A DNA stretch of 64,000 nucleotides, from NCBI RefSeq assembly GCF_003336755.1, contig NZ_QMDI01000003.1, forward strand, positions 1 to 64,000. Direction: 5' to 3'. Position 1 is the stretch's first letter; every line of letters begins with the position of its first letter. The position numbers were made by a program, and so were the translations under genes. Shown here one piece after another: positions 35,752 through 44,832 of this stretch. The notes beneath the pieces were generated by a model. That model saw only the letters and a list, made by a program, of their open reading frames with translations, was not told the DNA's origin and searched no databases. The DNA comes from Elioraea thermophila (ex Habib et al. 2022). Its GTDB lineage: Bacteria; Pseudomonadota; Alphaproteobacteria; Acetobacterales; Acetobacteraceae.

Positions 35752-37016
35752 GCGCGGAATTCGATGTCGGCGCGACGACGCAGATCGCGCATCATCTGGC
35801 GCGACAGGAGATCCACGCGCTCGCGCAGGATGGTTTCCGCCACCGCCTCCGGCGTGGGGATGGCGAGGTTCTCCTGGCGACGGTTGCAGACCATGAACAG
35901 CACGATGCCGTCGGGGGCGATCAGCGGCTCGCTCGGGCGCCCCGGCGACAGTCCGTTGAGGATGCGCTGCAGCTCGGCGGGCTGCTCGTCGAGCCGAACG
36001 TCGCCCGGCGGCACGGTCAGCCGCGCGCCCGGGCTCGCCTGCACCTGGCGTTCGAATGCGTCGCAGCTTCGCGCGGTCTCCGAGATTCGGCGTGCCGTCT
36101 CCAGCGTGCGGATCTGCTGCGGTGTCGGCGCGCGCGGATCCAGGATCGCGTCGAAGGGCAGGAACGCCTGACGCAGCGTGAGCAGGGTGGCGATGTCGCG
36201 CCCGACCTCGCGCCGCCCGCGCAGAGTGACCACCGTGTAGCCGCCGGCGGTGCGGATCGGCAACGAGATGGCGCCGACGGGCATCTGGGTCAGCACCGCC
36301 TCCACCTCCGGCTCAAGCTGGCCCAGCCGGACCCAGCCGAGATCCCCCCCCTCCTCGGCCGACTGTGCCTGGCTGAACTGGGCGGCGACGGCGGCGAAGG
36401 GGGCGCCACGGCGAAGCTGGTCGATCAGGTCGGCAGCGGTTCGTTCCGCCTCGCGCTCCTGGGAGGGGTCGTCGACCGCGATGAAGATTTCGGAGACCAG
36501 GAACTCGGGCTGACCCGTCGCCGCCTCGATCTCGCGGATGCGCTGGCGCACCTGCTCGGGGTCGATGTCGGCCTGCGGGCCGAGCTCGGCGCGCACCAGC
36601 TTCGCCCAGGCGATGGTCGCGCGGAGTTGCGCGTAGAGCGCCCGCACATCGATGCCTTGGCGGGCAAGATTGGCACGAAGCCCGCCCTCGGGCAGGCGGT
36701 TCTGCCGCTCGATGCGGGCGATCGCGGTCGCGATCTCGGCATCGGTCACCGGGATTCGCCGCCGCTGCGCCTCCTGCAGCCGAAGCCGCTCATCCACCAG
36801 CAAACGGCGCACCTGAGGCGTGATCCGATCCAGCACCTCCGGCGTCAAGGGCAGGCCGGCGGTGGCGGCGAACAGGCGACGACGCGACTCGACATCGAAG
36901 GTGGTGATGATGTCGCCGTTCACCACCGCGACGATACCGGCCGACTGCGCCAGCGCCGGTGGCGCGGCGAGGATCAACATCAGCGCGGCGAGGAGGCGAA
37001 GGGCCCTGGGTGCCAT
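35748..37016 (-). CDS. surA: Periplasmic chaperone/peptidyl-prolyl isomerase SurA
   Basis: This 422-residue protein has a signal peptide (RLLAALMLILAAPPALA-Q) and a SurA N-domain (GIVAVVNGDIITTFDVESRRR). One clear parvulin domain (about 170-270, FLVSEIFIAVDD through GGDLGWVRLGQL) follows, then a C-terminal helical region. E. coli SurA has two parvulin repeats and here the second is not recognisable. It escorts outer-membrane proteins such as LptD, encoded immediately upstream. Start: ATG 37016 places the signal peptide normally. A TTG at 37052 would add 12 residues. Confidence 0.92.
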   Translation of the reverse strand: MAPRALRLLAALMLILAAPPALAQSAGIVAVVNGDIITTFDVESRRRLFAATAGLPLTPEVLDRITPQVRRLLVDERLRLQEAQRRRIPVTDAEIATAIARIERQNRLPEGGLRANLARQGIDVRALYAQLRATIAWAKLVRAELGPQADIDPEQVRQRIREIEAATGQPEFLVSEIFIAVDDPSQEREAERTAADLIDQLRRGAPFAAVAAQFSQAQSAEEGGDLGWVRLGQLEPEVEAVLTQMPVGAISLPIRTAGGYTVVTLRGRREVGRDIATLLTLRQAFLPFDAILDPRAPTPQQIRTLETARRISETARSCDAFERQVQASPGARLTVPPGDVRLDEQPAELQRILNGLSPGRPSEPLIAPDGIVLFMVCNRRQENLAIPTPEAVAETILRERVDLLSRQMMRDLRRRADIEFRA

Positions 37017-37076
37017 GAGCCGCTGCTTAGGCGCGATGCCATCGGTCCGCAACGGACTCGTTCGGCCGGGGCGGTA

Positions 37077-39254
37077 TCACAGGGCGGAGAAGCCGAATTC
37101 GCCCACCGTCTTGAAGACGACGGTGAACAGAAGGTCCGTTCCGGCGCCGTCCGATACGCCCGCTGCGTCGCGCACGGCGCCGAACCGCCTCAGATAGGTC
37201 ACGGAGAACACGAAACACTCGTCCTCGTAGCGCAGCCCGCCGAAGGAGGCGACCATCTTTTCGCGCGCGAGGTCGCGCCGCGAACCGAAGAAGCCCGACC
37301 AGTTTCCGCTGATCCGCCCACCGATCGTGCCGCCGATCTCGCGCCGGGCTAGGGGTTGCAGCGCTTCGGGCTGGGCCGGGGCGGTGAGGTAGGAGAGCGT
37401 GACGTAGCGACCGAAGCCGGAGAGGGTGGTCGAGACGTCGGCGAGTTCCGTCGCCAGCGTGTCGCGATCGAGCCGGGTTCGGTACGACAGGCTGAGATGC
37501 TGCGAGGGGACCACCGTCAGCCTGGCCACGTAATCGGAGCGGCGGCCCTCCAGCCCTGAGCCCGCGGGGTAGAGATCGTCGGCCGCGGCGCGGAAGGCTT
37601 GGCCGAACAGGCCTTCCACGCTCTGCCCCCCCGGCAGGAACCAGGCCCCCCGCAGCCCCGTATTGAGCCGTGCTCCGCCGTCCAGCCGATCGCGCCCGGG
37701 GAAACGATTGAAGCCGAACAGCGAGGCATCGGTGAATTCGAGATCCACACTGTCCTCGTTCGGAATGCGCGGGTTGCGTCCCGTGTTCGGCCCGACGACG
37801 CCTTGCACGATGGGCTCGATGAGCTGGCTTCCCCATGCCCCCCCGGTGCGCAGGAAAGGCCAGCGCCAGGTGAGCGCGACCTGCGGCTGGACCCTGCCAT
37901 CCTCACCGGTGATGCCGCCCGGCACCGGCGTGCTCTGCGGATCGCCGCGCACCGCATAGCCGATCAGGTCGAGGTTGCCGTCGAGCGACCAGACTTGGCC
38001 GATCGGCCCCCGCCAGGGCAGCGTGTAACGGAGCCGCGAGGCGATGCGCTGCGTATCGGTCCCGCGCCTCCGGGCGGCCACGAAGACGCCGGCATCGGCG
38101 TGCCACTGACCACCGAGCCGATCCGGTTCGGTGCGGAATTCGGCGAACAGCCGCGGCAGCACCATCGGTGTGCGGCGATCATCGTCCTCAGAGCCGAGGC
38201 CCTGAAAGAAGAATGCGTCGGCACGCAGATAGGCCGTCGGCGAGAAGCCTTCGAGGAATGGGGTCGAGACGAGCACCGGCTGGTTGTTGAGGGAGCCGAC
38301 CCGGTAGCGCCGCAAATAGGTGTTGTCGGAGGAGCGCTGGAGATCGAGCCCCGTGCGGAAGGTCTCGTTCACCGTGAAGCGGACCGTGCCGAACAGGTGG
38401 CCGCGCCAACGGTCGTCGCGGCTGTCGCGCGCCCCGCTGCCCTGCAGGGTGACGAGGCCCGCATTGAAGCGCTGGCGGTACTCACCGAACAGGGCAGGGC
38501 CGCGGTTGCCGGTGATCATCGGGGCGATGGTGGCATCCGCCGACGGCGAGATCACCCAATAGTAAGGTTGGCGGAAATAGGGCCCCAGATAGGTGGAGCG
38601 GCCGAACTGTGGGGCGAGCAAGCCGGACTTGCGGCGCACGGAGGGGTCGGCATGCCAGAAATACGGCACGTAGAGGACGGGTATGCCGCCGAGTTGGAGG
38701 GTGGCGTCGAAGTATTCGACGATCTTGTCCTGCTCGTCATGCACGACGCGATTGGCACGAATCTGCCACAGCGGGGGGCGAAGCGGATCGCGCGGGCAGG
38801 CCTCGCAGGTCGTGTAGACGGCACGGCGCATGTCGGTGAGCCGTCCCTCAGACCGCACCGCTCCGGAGGCGGCAAGGCGCCCTCCCTCGGCAAGCAGGGC
38901 GCGCAATTCGCGGATCACGCCCTCGCGCAGGTCCTCGGTGAGCTCCGCTTCTTCGGCGAAGAACACCTGGCCGTCGGGCTCCATCAGCACCACGTCGCCG
39001 CGGGCGGCGGCACGGCCCGTCCGCCTCTGGAAGGTGATCTCGCGTGCACGCAGGATCCTCTCGCCCTGCCATGCCTCCACGCCACCGCGGGCGATCACCA
39101 GGTCGTCCCGCTCGTCGTAGACGACTTCGCCCGCGGTGAAGACGACGGGTTGGCGGTCGGCTTCCGTCAGCCGCCGCGGCTGGGCGTGGGCCTCGGCGGC
39201 CGCAAGGAGCGCGGCGCAGGCCAGGGCTGCGCCGGCGAGTGGGGGGCGCCGCAC
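37077..39254 (-). CDS. lptD: LPS-assembly outer-membrane protein LptD
   Basis: This 725-residue protein has a signal peptide (ALACAALLAAAEAHA), an LptA-like beta-jellyroll (about 38-140: FTAGEVVYDERDDLVIARGG, ITFQRRTGRAAARGDVVL) and a large C-terminal beta-barrel (GGIPVLYVPYFWHADPSVRRKSGLLAPQFG). It inserts LPS into the outer leaflet. Only one close Cys pair (CEAC, about 154-157) is seen in the N-domain. Start is GTG at 39254, directly after the lptG stop with no spacing. Confidence 0.95.
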   Translation of the reverse strand: MRRPPLAGAALACAALLAAAEAHAQPRRLTEADRQPVVFTAGEVVYDERDDLVIARGGVEAWQGERILRAREITFQRRTGRAAARGDVVLMEPDGQVFFAEEAELTEDLREGVIRELRALLAEGGRLAASGAVRSEGRLTDMRRAVYTTCEACPRDPLRPPLWQIRANRVVHDEQDKIVEYFDATLQLGGIPVLYVPYFWHADPSVRRKSGLLAPQFGRSTYLGPYFRQPYYWVISPSADATIAPMITGNRGPALFGEYRQRFNAGLVTLQGSGARDSRDDRWRGHLFGTVRFTVNETFRTGLDLQRSSDNTYLRRYRVGSLNNQPVLVSTPFLEGFSPTAYLRADAFFFQGLGSEDDDRRTPMVLPRLFAEFRTEPDRLGGQWHADAGVFVAARRRGTDTQRIASRLRYTLPWRGPIGQVWSLDGNLDLIGYAVRGDPQSTPVPGGITGEDGRVQPQVALTWRWPFLRTGGAWGSQLIEPIVQGVVGPNTGRNPRIPNEDSVDLEFTDASLFGFNRFPGRDRLDGGARLNTGLRGAWFLPGGQSVEGLFGQAFRAAADDLYPAGSGLEGRRSDYVARLTVVPSQHLSLSYRTRLDRDTLATELADVSTTLSGFGRYVTLSYLTAPAQPEALQPLARREIGGTIGGRISGNWSGFFGSRRDLAREKMVASFGGLRYEDECFVFSVTYLRRFGAVRDAAGVSDGAGTDLLFTVVFKTVGEFGFSAL

Positions 39255-40367
39255 TCAGCCGTCCTCCAGGTGGAGGAGGAGAGAGACGGCGAGCATCAGG
39301 CCGACCACCGTCGGCGTCCACGCCGCCATGGCGACGGGAACCGCGCCGCCGACGCCGAATTCGCCGACGACCTTGGTCAGCACAAAAAGGCTGAACCCGG
39401 CGGCGACACCGGACCCCGCGAGCAGCGCGACACCGCCGCGGCGGGCGGGCCGCATCGCGAAACCGGCGGCGACCAACGCCATGGTGGCGGCGAGCACCGG
39501 CAGGGCGAGCAGCATGTTGAAGCGCAAGCGGTGCCGCTGGGCGGGGAATCCGGCCTCCTCCAGCAGCCGCGCGAACGCCGGCAAATCCCAGAACGACAAC
39601 GTGTCAGGCGGCGCCAGCCCCTCCTCGAGGCGCTCGAGCGTGAGATCGGTCGGGAGCGCGAGCACAGGGGTCGGGGCAAGGAGCCGGTCACCAGCGAGGA
39701 CGGCTGCATTCTCCAGCCGCCACCGCCCCGGCTCCAACACCGCCCGCTCCGCCTCGATGCGTCCGATCGGCCGATCATCCGGGCCGAGCCGGAACACCGT
39801 GACGCGTTCGAGGACGAGGCGATCGGCGACGACTTGCACCCGTCCGCCATGCAGGATCGCACTGCCGTCGGGCACGATCCCGCCGTCCCGCTGCTTCAAC
39901 CAGAGCCCTCCGCCGGTGAGGCCGAGCGGTCCGGCCCCGCCGCGCAGCAGGCTCGCATCCAGCCGTTCGGCGCGGGCGAAGAGCGCGGCCGAGATCGGGC
40001 TGACCAGCGTGATCGCCACGACACCGAGCAGGGCCGCGGCGAGAGCCGGCAGCGAGAGGAATTGCCAAGCCGACAGCCCGGCGGCGCGGGCGACGATGAG
40101 CTCGGAACTGCGGGTCAGCCGCCAGAATGCGACCAGGCCGCCGATGAGCACCGCAAAGGGCAGGATCTCGATGGCCAGGAACGGCAGCTTGAGGGCGGTG
40201 ATCTCCGCCAGTCTCACGAACGCGACGTCGGTGCGCCCGGCTGCCCGGCGGGTTAGTTCGATCACGTCGAGCAAGGCGACGATGGCGAGCAGGCCGGCCA
40301 GCACCGCGAGGGTGGCGACCAGGAACACCCGGCCGACGTAGAGGGGAAGGACCAGTGGCAGGCGCAT
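39255..40367 (-). CDS. lptG: LPS export ABC transporter permease LptG
   Basis: This 370-residue protein has six membrane helices split by a periplasmic jellyroll domain. It begins LPLVLPLYVGRVFLVATLAVLAG and carries ELIVARAAGLSAWQFL, the coupling-helix segment of LptF/G permeases. With LptF and the LptB ATPase it pulls LPS from the inner membrane. Start ATG 40367 with GAGGACG upstream. The frame is open further upstream through lptF only as a shadow. Confidence 0.94.
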   Translation of the reverse strand: MRLPLVLPLYVGRVFLVATLAVLAGLLAIVALLDVIELTRRAAGRTDVAFVRLAEITALKLPFLAIEILPFAVLIGGLVAFWRLTRSSELIVARAAGLSAWQFLSLPALAAALLGVVAITLVSPISAALFARAERLDASLLRGGAGPLGLTGGGLWLKQRDGGIVPDGSAILHGGRVQVVADRLVLERVTVFRLGPDDRPIGRIEAERAVLEPGRWRLENAAVLAGDRLLAPTPVLALPTDLTLERLEEGLAPPDTLSFWDLPAFARLLEEAGFPAQRHRLRFNMLLALPVLAATMALVAAGFAMRPARRGGVALLAGSGVAAGFSLFVLTKVVGEFGVGGAVPVAMAAWTPTVVGLMLAVSLLLHLEDG

Positions 40368-40378
40368 CGAGAGCGTCC

Positions 40379-41497
40379 TCACCCGCGGATGCTCTCCCGT
40401 ACCGGCCGCAGGCTCTGCCACGGGGCAGCGAGCCAGAACCCGGCGATCAGCCCCGGCAGAACGGCGTGCGCCCAGATCAGCGGCAGAAGGGCGAGGTGAC
40501 GCACGGCGACATTGCCGAGCGCCACGCCCGAGGCGATCAGGCCGGCACCGACGGCCACCGCGGCAAGCAGGCGGCGCGTCTTGCCGAAGCGGCTGAAATC
40601 GCCGCCGAGCAGGAAAGCCAGGGCGACCAGGACAAGGGAGACGGCCAGGAACGGCCCGCTCAGTCGCTGATGCGCCTCCGCAACGAAGCGGCGGCGGTCG
40701 CGGTCGCTGATCCGCTCGGCCGGATCGGGATGGAGAAGCTCGCTCAGCGTCCGTTCGCGCGCCTCGCGGTAGCGGGCCTCCTCGCGCATCGCTGGCGTGG
40801 CGATAGTCACCGTATTCTCGGCGAAGCTCAGCGTGCGCACGGTGCCGGTGCGCGGATCGAGCTCCTGGCGTGAGCCGTTGACCAGAACGACCCGCGGCGC
40901 GTCCCTCTCGAGGGCGAACCAGCCGCGTTCGGCGAACACCGTGGCCGGGGCACGCGCGTCCCGCGCATCGTGCAGCAGGATGCCGCGGAACGAGCCGTCG
41001 GCCTCGCGCGCGCGCACGAACACGGTGAGCCCATCGCCGAGGCTCGAAAACACGCCTTCCTGCAACAGGACGGCCGCCATGCGATGGCGGATGTCGAACT
41101 GATATTCGCGGAAGGATCGATATGTCTCCGGAACCACCCACAGGTTCATTATCCAGCCGATGGCGGCCACCGCGGCGGCGATGAGAAGGGCGGGGCGGGC
41201 GAGCGCGAGGGGACTGAGGCCCGCCCCGCGCATCACCACGAGTTCGCGATCGTTCTCGAGACGGTGATAGACCGCGAGCACGACGATGAACGTGGTGACG
41301 GGGAGGACGATCGCGACGAAATTCGGCAGCATGTAGAGCGTGAGCTCGAGGAACACGCCGAGCGACAGCCCGCGGTTCAGCACGAGCTCGAGGAAGCGCA
41401 GGCTCTGGGTCAGCCAGACGAGGGCGGCAAGCCCGCCGGTGACGGCGATCAGCCCGAGCACGAGCTGGCGCAGGATGTAGCGGGTCAGGCGGGGCAT
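40379..41497 (-). CDS. lptF: LPS export ABC transporter permease LptF
   Basis: This 372-residue protein begins LTRYILRQLVLGLIAVTGGLAALVWLTQSLR. It has RELVVMRGAGLSPLALARP, the LptF/G coupling segment, a periplasmic domain and three C-terminal helices. It pairs with LptG, whose gene starts 11 bases after its stop. It is the first gene of the outer-membrane biogenesis operon in this window. Confidence 0.94.
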   Translation of the reverse strand: MPRLTRYILRQLVLGLIAVTGGLAALVWLTQSLRFLELVLNRGLSLGVFLELTLYMLPNFVAIVLPVTTFIVVLAVYHRLENDRELVVMRGAGLSPLALARPALLIAAAVAAIGWIMNLWVVPETYRSFREYQFDIRHRMAAVLLQEGVFSSLGDGLTVFVRAREADGSFRGILLHDARDARAPATVFAERGWFALERDAPRVVLVNGSRQELDPRTGTVRTLSFAENTVTIATPAMREEARYREARERTLSELLHPDPAERISDRDRRRFVAEAHQRLSGPFLAVSLVLVALAFLLGGDFSRFGKTRRLLAAVAVGAGLIASGVALGNVAVRHLALLPLIWAHAVLPGLIAGFWLAAPWQSLRPVRESIRG

Positions 41498-41519
41498 GCG
41501 CGCGCGGTCAGATCCGCCC

Positions 41520-42962
41520 TCACGCGACCAGCTTGCCCGGATTGAACAGACAATCCGGGTCGAGCGCCCGCTTGAGCCGCCGCATCACCTCGAGCTCGGG
41601 CCCGGCCCGCCACGCCGCCAGCGTGCCGGTCTTCAGCCGCCCGATGCCGTGCTCGGCGGCGAAGCTGCCGCCCAAGCGCCGCACCACGGCGTTCACCGTG
41701 GCAACGATGTCGTCCCAGCGGGCGAGGAAATCCCCGTCGCTCATGTCGAGCGGGCGGGAGAAGTTGAAGTGGATGTTGCCGTCGCCGAGGTGGCCGAAGG
41801 CGCAGGGACGGACCCCGGGGATCAGCGCGCGGACGGCCGCGGTTCCCTCGCGCAACAGCGCGGGAATGCGCGAGATCGGGACCGAGACGTCGTTCTTCAC
41901 CGACGCACCTTCGCGTTTCTGCGCCTCGGCGTGTTCCTCGCGCAGGCGCCACAGCGCGCGCCGCTGCGCCTCGCTCTCGGCCAGCGCGGCGTCACGGACC
42001 ACGCCCTCCTCGATCGCCTCCGCCAGCACCGCCTCGAGGGTCGCGCGCAGCCCGGCGTCGTGGGCGGGCGAGGAGAGCTCGATCAGGCAATAGTGGGGAT
42101 GAGGCTCGGCGAGCGGATCCTGGGTGCCGGGGATGTGCTTGAGCACGAGCCCCACCCCGAAACGATCCATCAGTTCGAAGGCGTTGAGCGAGGGGCCGGC
42201 ACGCCGCCGCACGCGGCCCAAGAGATCGAGCGCCGCTTCGACCGAGGCCACGCCGGCGAGCGCAACGGCCACCTCGGTGTTCGCGGGCAAAAGGCGCAGC
42301 ACCGCGCGGGTGACGATGCCGAGCGTGCCTTCCGCGCCGATGAACAGCTGGCGCAGGGCGTAGCCCGTGTTGTCCTTGCGCAGGCGCCGCATCAGGTCGA
42401 GCGTGCTGCCGTCGGCGAGCACCACCTCGAGCCCCAGCACCTGCTCGCGCATGTTGCCATAGCGCAACGTCGTGTTCCCGCCCGCATTGGTGCCGATCAG
42501 CCCGCCGATCTGCGCCGTGCCCTCGGAGGAGAGGGAGAGCGGAAACAGGCATCCTGCCGCCTCGGCCGCCTTCTGCACCTCGGCGAGCACTGCCCCCGCC
42601 TCGACCTCCATGGTGAGATCCACCGGATCGATGGCGAGAATGCGGTTCATCCGCGCCACCGACAGGATGACCTCGTCGCCGCGGCCGAGCGGGGTCGAGC
42701 CGCCGACGAGCGAGGTGTTGCCGGCCTGAGGGACGATCTTCAGCCCCGCTTCGGCGCAGATGCGCACCGCGGCGGCGCACTCCTCGGTGGAGGCGGGCCG
42801 CAGCACGGCGAGAGCCGAGCCCGCGAAGAGGCCGCGCCAGTCGGCGGCATAGGGCGCCACCTCGCGCGGCTCGACGAGAAGGCCGCGCGGGCCGAGCGCG
42901 GCGAGGAGGCGATCGCGCACGGCGGTCGGCAGCGCGGGCGCTGGGGCGGCGGCATCAGGCAT
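41520..42962 (-). CDS. FAD-linked oxidase (glycolate/D-2-hydroxyacid dehydrogenase type)
   Basis: This 480-residue protein has a PCMH-type FAD domain (VPQAGNTSLVGGSTPLG, IGTNAGGNTTLRYGNMREQVLGLEVV) and an FAD-oxidase C domain with FGHLGDGNIHFNFSRP (metal- and substrate-binding His) and FAAEHGIGRLKTG. Family members oxidise glycolate, D-lactate or D-2-hydroxyglutarate. No glcE/glcF partners are adjacent, which favours a single-subunit D-2-hydroxyglutarate or D-lactate dehydrogenase. A glycolate role would link to Rubisco oxygenase by-products but is not supported by position. Start ATG 42962. Confidence 0.9.
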   Translation of the reverse strand: MPDAAAPAPALPTAVRDRLLAALGPRGLLVEPREVAPYAADWRGLFAGSALAVLRPASTEECAAAVRICAEAGLKIVPQAGNTSLVGGSTPLGRGDEVILSVARMNRILAIDPVDLTMEVEAGAVLAEVQKAAEAAGCLFPLSLSSEGTAQIGGLIGTNAGGNTTLRYGNMREQVLGLEVVLADGSTLDLMRRLRKDNTGYALRQLFIGAEGTLGIVTRAVLRLLPANTEVAVALAGVASVEAALDLLGRVRRRAGPSLNAFELMDRFGVGLVLKHIPGTQDPLAEPHPHYCLIELSSPAHDAGLRATLEAVLAEAIEEGVVRDAALAESEAQRRALWRLREEHAEAQKREGASVKNDVSVPISRIPALLREGTAAVRALIPGVRPCAFGHLGDGNIHFNFSRPLDMSDGDFLARWDDIVATVNAVVRRLGGSFAAEHGIGRLKTGTLAAWRAGPELEVMRRLKRALDPDCLFNPGKLVA

Positions 42963-42994
42963 GCGGCGAGGCTTGCGCCCTGAGCGGGTGCCGG

Positions 42995-43987
42995 TCAACC
43001 GCCGTTGAGTTCGGCGCGCGGCGGACGCGGTGCGGCCGCGCGGCGCAACCGATCGGCAATGGCAAGGCCAAGCCCTCTGCGGGGGATCGGCATCACCGCG
43101 ATCCGGGTCAGTCCCCGCTTTCGGGCTTCCGCATCGAGGCTGCGCAACGCCGCATAGAGCCCTGCCGCCGCCTCCGTCAGGTCGCCCTCGCGCGAGAGAT
43201 TGATCGCGAGGGGGGCGGGCGGGGGGGCGGGGCCGAAGGCGAGCAGGGCCTCGTCGGGCGCAACCTCGAGGACGTCGAGCCGAAGCGGCAGGCTCGGCGC
43301 GTAGTGGCTCTCCAGGCGCCCCGGGCTTCTCGGCGCCGAGCCGTCGCTCCGGCCCGCGAGGGCGATCGGCCCGATCACGGCTTCGATCGCTTCCACCGTC
43401 ACCCCACCCGGCCTGAGCAGCGTCGGGCTCGCGCCGGAGAGGTCGAGCACGGTGCTCTCCAGGCCGATCGGGCAGGGGCCGCCGTCCAGCACGGCGTCGA
43501 TCCGCCCACTGAGGTCGTCGAGGACGTGGGCGGCAGTGGTCGGACTCACGTGGCCCGAGCGGTTGGCGGACGGGGCGGCGATGGGCAGCCCGGCCACGGC
43601 GAGCAGAGCCTGGGCGACGGGGTGAACGGGGACCCTGAGGGCGACGGTGTCGAGCCCGGCGCGGGCGAGAAGCGAGATGGGACAGTCTTCGGCGGCGGGC
43701 AGCACGAGGGTGAGGGGCCCGGGCCAGAGGGCGGAAGCGAGGGCGCGCGCGCGCGCGTCGCCGCGCCCGAGGCGGAAGGCCGCCTCGCCATCGGAAACGT
43801 GCACGATCAACGGGTTGAAGCGCGGCCTTCCCTTCGCCGCGAAGATTCGCGCGACGGCGCGGTCGTCGGTCGCATCCGCACCGAGGCCGTAGACGGTCTC
43901 GGTCGGGAAGGCGACCAGGCCACCGCCGCGCAGGATGTCGGCCGCAGCGGCGATGCCGGCCGGATCGGCGGCGAGCAGCCGCGTCAC
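42995..43987 (-). CDS. tsaC: Threonylcarbamoyl-AMP synthase (Sua5 type)
   Basis: This 330-residue protein has the YrdC domain (FPTETVYGLGADATDDRAV, IFAAKGRPRFNPLIVHV, APSANRSGHVSPTTAAHV) and a C-terminal Sua5 domain joined by the SPGRLESHYAP linker. It makes threonylcarbamoyl-AMP for the universal t6A37 tRNA modification. Start is GTG at 43987, overlapping the stop of the CysQ-like gene by 4 bases. Confidence 0.94.
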   Translation of the reverse strand: MTRLLAADPAGIAAAADILRGGGLVAFPTETVYGLGADATDDRAVARIFAAKGRPRFNPLIVHVSDGEAAFRLGRGDARARALASALWPGPLTLVLPAAEDCPISLLARAGLDTVALRVPVHPVAQALLAVAGLPIAAPSANRSGHVSPTTAAHVLDDLSGRIDAVLDGGPCPIGLESTVLDLSGASPTLLRPGGVTVEAIEAVIGPIALAGRSDGSAPRSPGRLESHYAPSLPLRLDVLEVAPDEALLAFGPAPPPAPLAINLSREGDLTEAAAGLYAALRSLDAEARKRGLTRIAVMPIPRRGLGLAIADRLRRAAAPRPPRAELNGG

Positions 43988-44745
43988 GACCGGCCGCGGC
44001 AGACGAAGTCCGGGTTGACGAAGCCGGGCTTGCCGTAGGCGAGGGGGGCGCCGTCGGCTGTGGTGACGCTGCCCCCGGCCGCCTCGACGACCGCCTGCGG
44101 CCCCGCCGTGTCCCATTCCATGGTGCGGCCGAAGCGCGGATAGAGGTCGGCCGCACCCTCGGCAACGCGACAGAACTTCAGGGCAGAACCGGCGTTGACG
44201 AGGCGAGCCAGCGGAAGCCCGGCGACGAAACGGGCGATGCGTGGGTCGTCGGCGTGGTGGCGCGAGGCGAACACCGTGAGCCCCTCGGGCGGCGGCTTGC
44301 GAGCGCTGATGGGGCGTCGGCCGGTCGCATCCTCCTTCCATGCTCCGTGGCCGACCCGGCCCCAGAACAGTTCACCCGAAGCGGGGAGAGCGACGGCGCC
44401 GAGCACGGGACGCCCCTTCCGGACGAAGCCCAGGCAAACGGCGAACTCGTCGCGGCCTTGCGCGAATTCGCGCGTGCCATCCAGGGGGTCGATCAACCAC
44501 CAGGAGTCGCCGAGCGGGCCCACCTGCCCAGCGGCCACTTCCTCCTCGGCGATCACCGGCATGCCGGGATCTTCGGCGCGCAGGGCGGAGACGATCAGCC
44601 GTTCCGCCGCGTGATCCGCTTCGGTGACGGGGGTGAGATCGCCCTTCGCCGACACCGTCACCCCGGCGCGGCGAGCGGCGAGGATGACCGCTGCCGCCTC
44701 GCGGGCGAGGCGGGCGGCAAGGGCCAGTCTGTCGTCATCGGTCAT
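43984..44745 (-). CDS. cysQ: CysQ-like 3'(2'),5'-bisphosphate nucleotidase (inositol-monophosphatase family)
   Basis: This 253-residue protein has the metal-binding motifs of the IMPase superfamily: VIAEEE, WWLIDPLDGTREFAQGRDEF and WDTAGPQAVVEAAGG. The GDLTPVTEADHAAERLI start and TREF motif favour CysQ, which removes the 3'-phosphate from PAP during sulfate assimilation, over inositol or histidinol phosphatase. ATG 44745 is chosen; the upstream in-frame ATG would add 12 residues. Confidence 0.88.
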   Translation of the reverse strand: MTDDDRLALAARLAREAAAVILAARRAGVTVSAKGDLTPVTEADHAAERLIVSALRAEDPGMPVIAEEEVAAGQVGPLGDSWWLIDPLDGTREFAQGRDEFAVCLGFVRKGRPVLGAVALPASGELFWGRVGHGAWKEDATGRRPISARKPPPEGLTVFASRHHADDPRIARFVAGLPLARLVNAGSALKFCRVAEGAADLYPRFGRTMEWDTAGPQAVVEAAGGSVTTADGAPLAYGKPGFVNPDFVCRGRS

Positions 44746-44832
44746 TGCCCCCGTGTAGCGTCCGGTTGCCGACCCTGGCAAAGCCCCTCGCCGTTGCTAC
44801 AGTCGGATCAGGCTCGTTGCACGGGGAGTCGC

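Noticed and set aside
42963-44165. Upstream extension of the FAD-linked oxidase frame
   Set aside because: This part lies over tsaC and the start of cysQ, which are clear genes, and its sequence is Arg/Pro-rich without motifs. The oxidase starts at 42962.
44760-44815. Possible sigma-54 promoter (TGGCA and TTGC elements) upstream of pepA
   Set aside because: The distance between the GG and GC elements is far longer than the fixed spacing sigma-54 requires.
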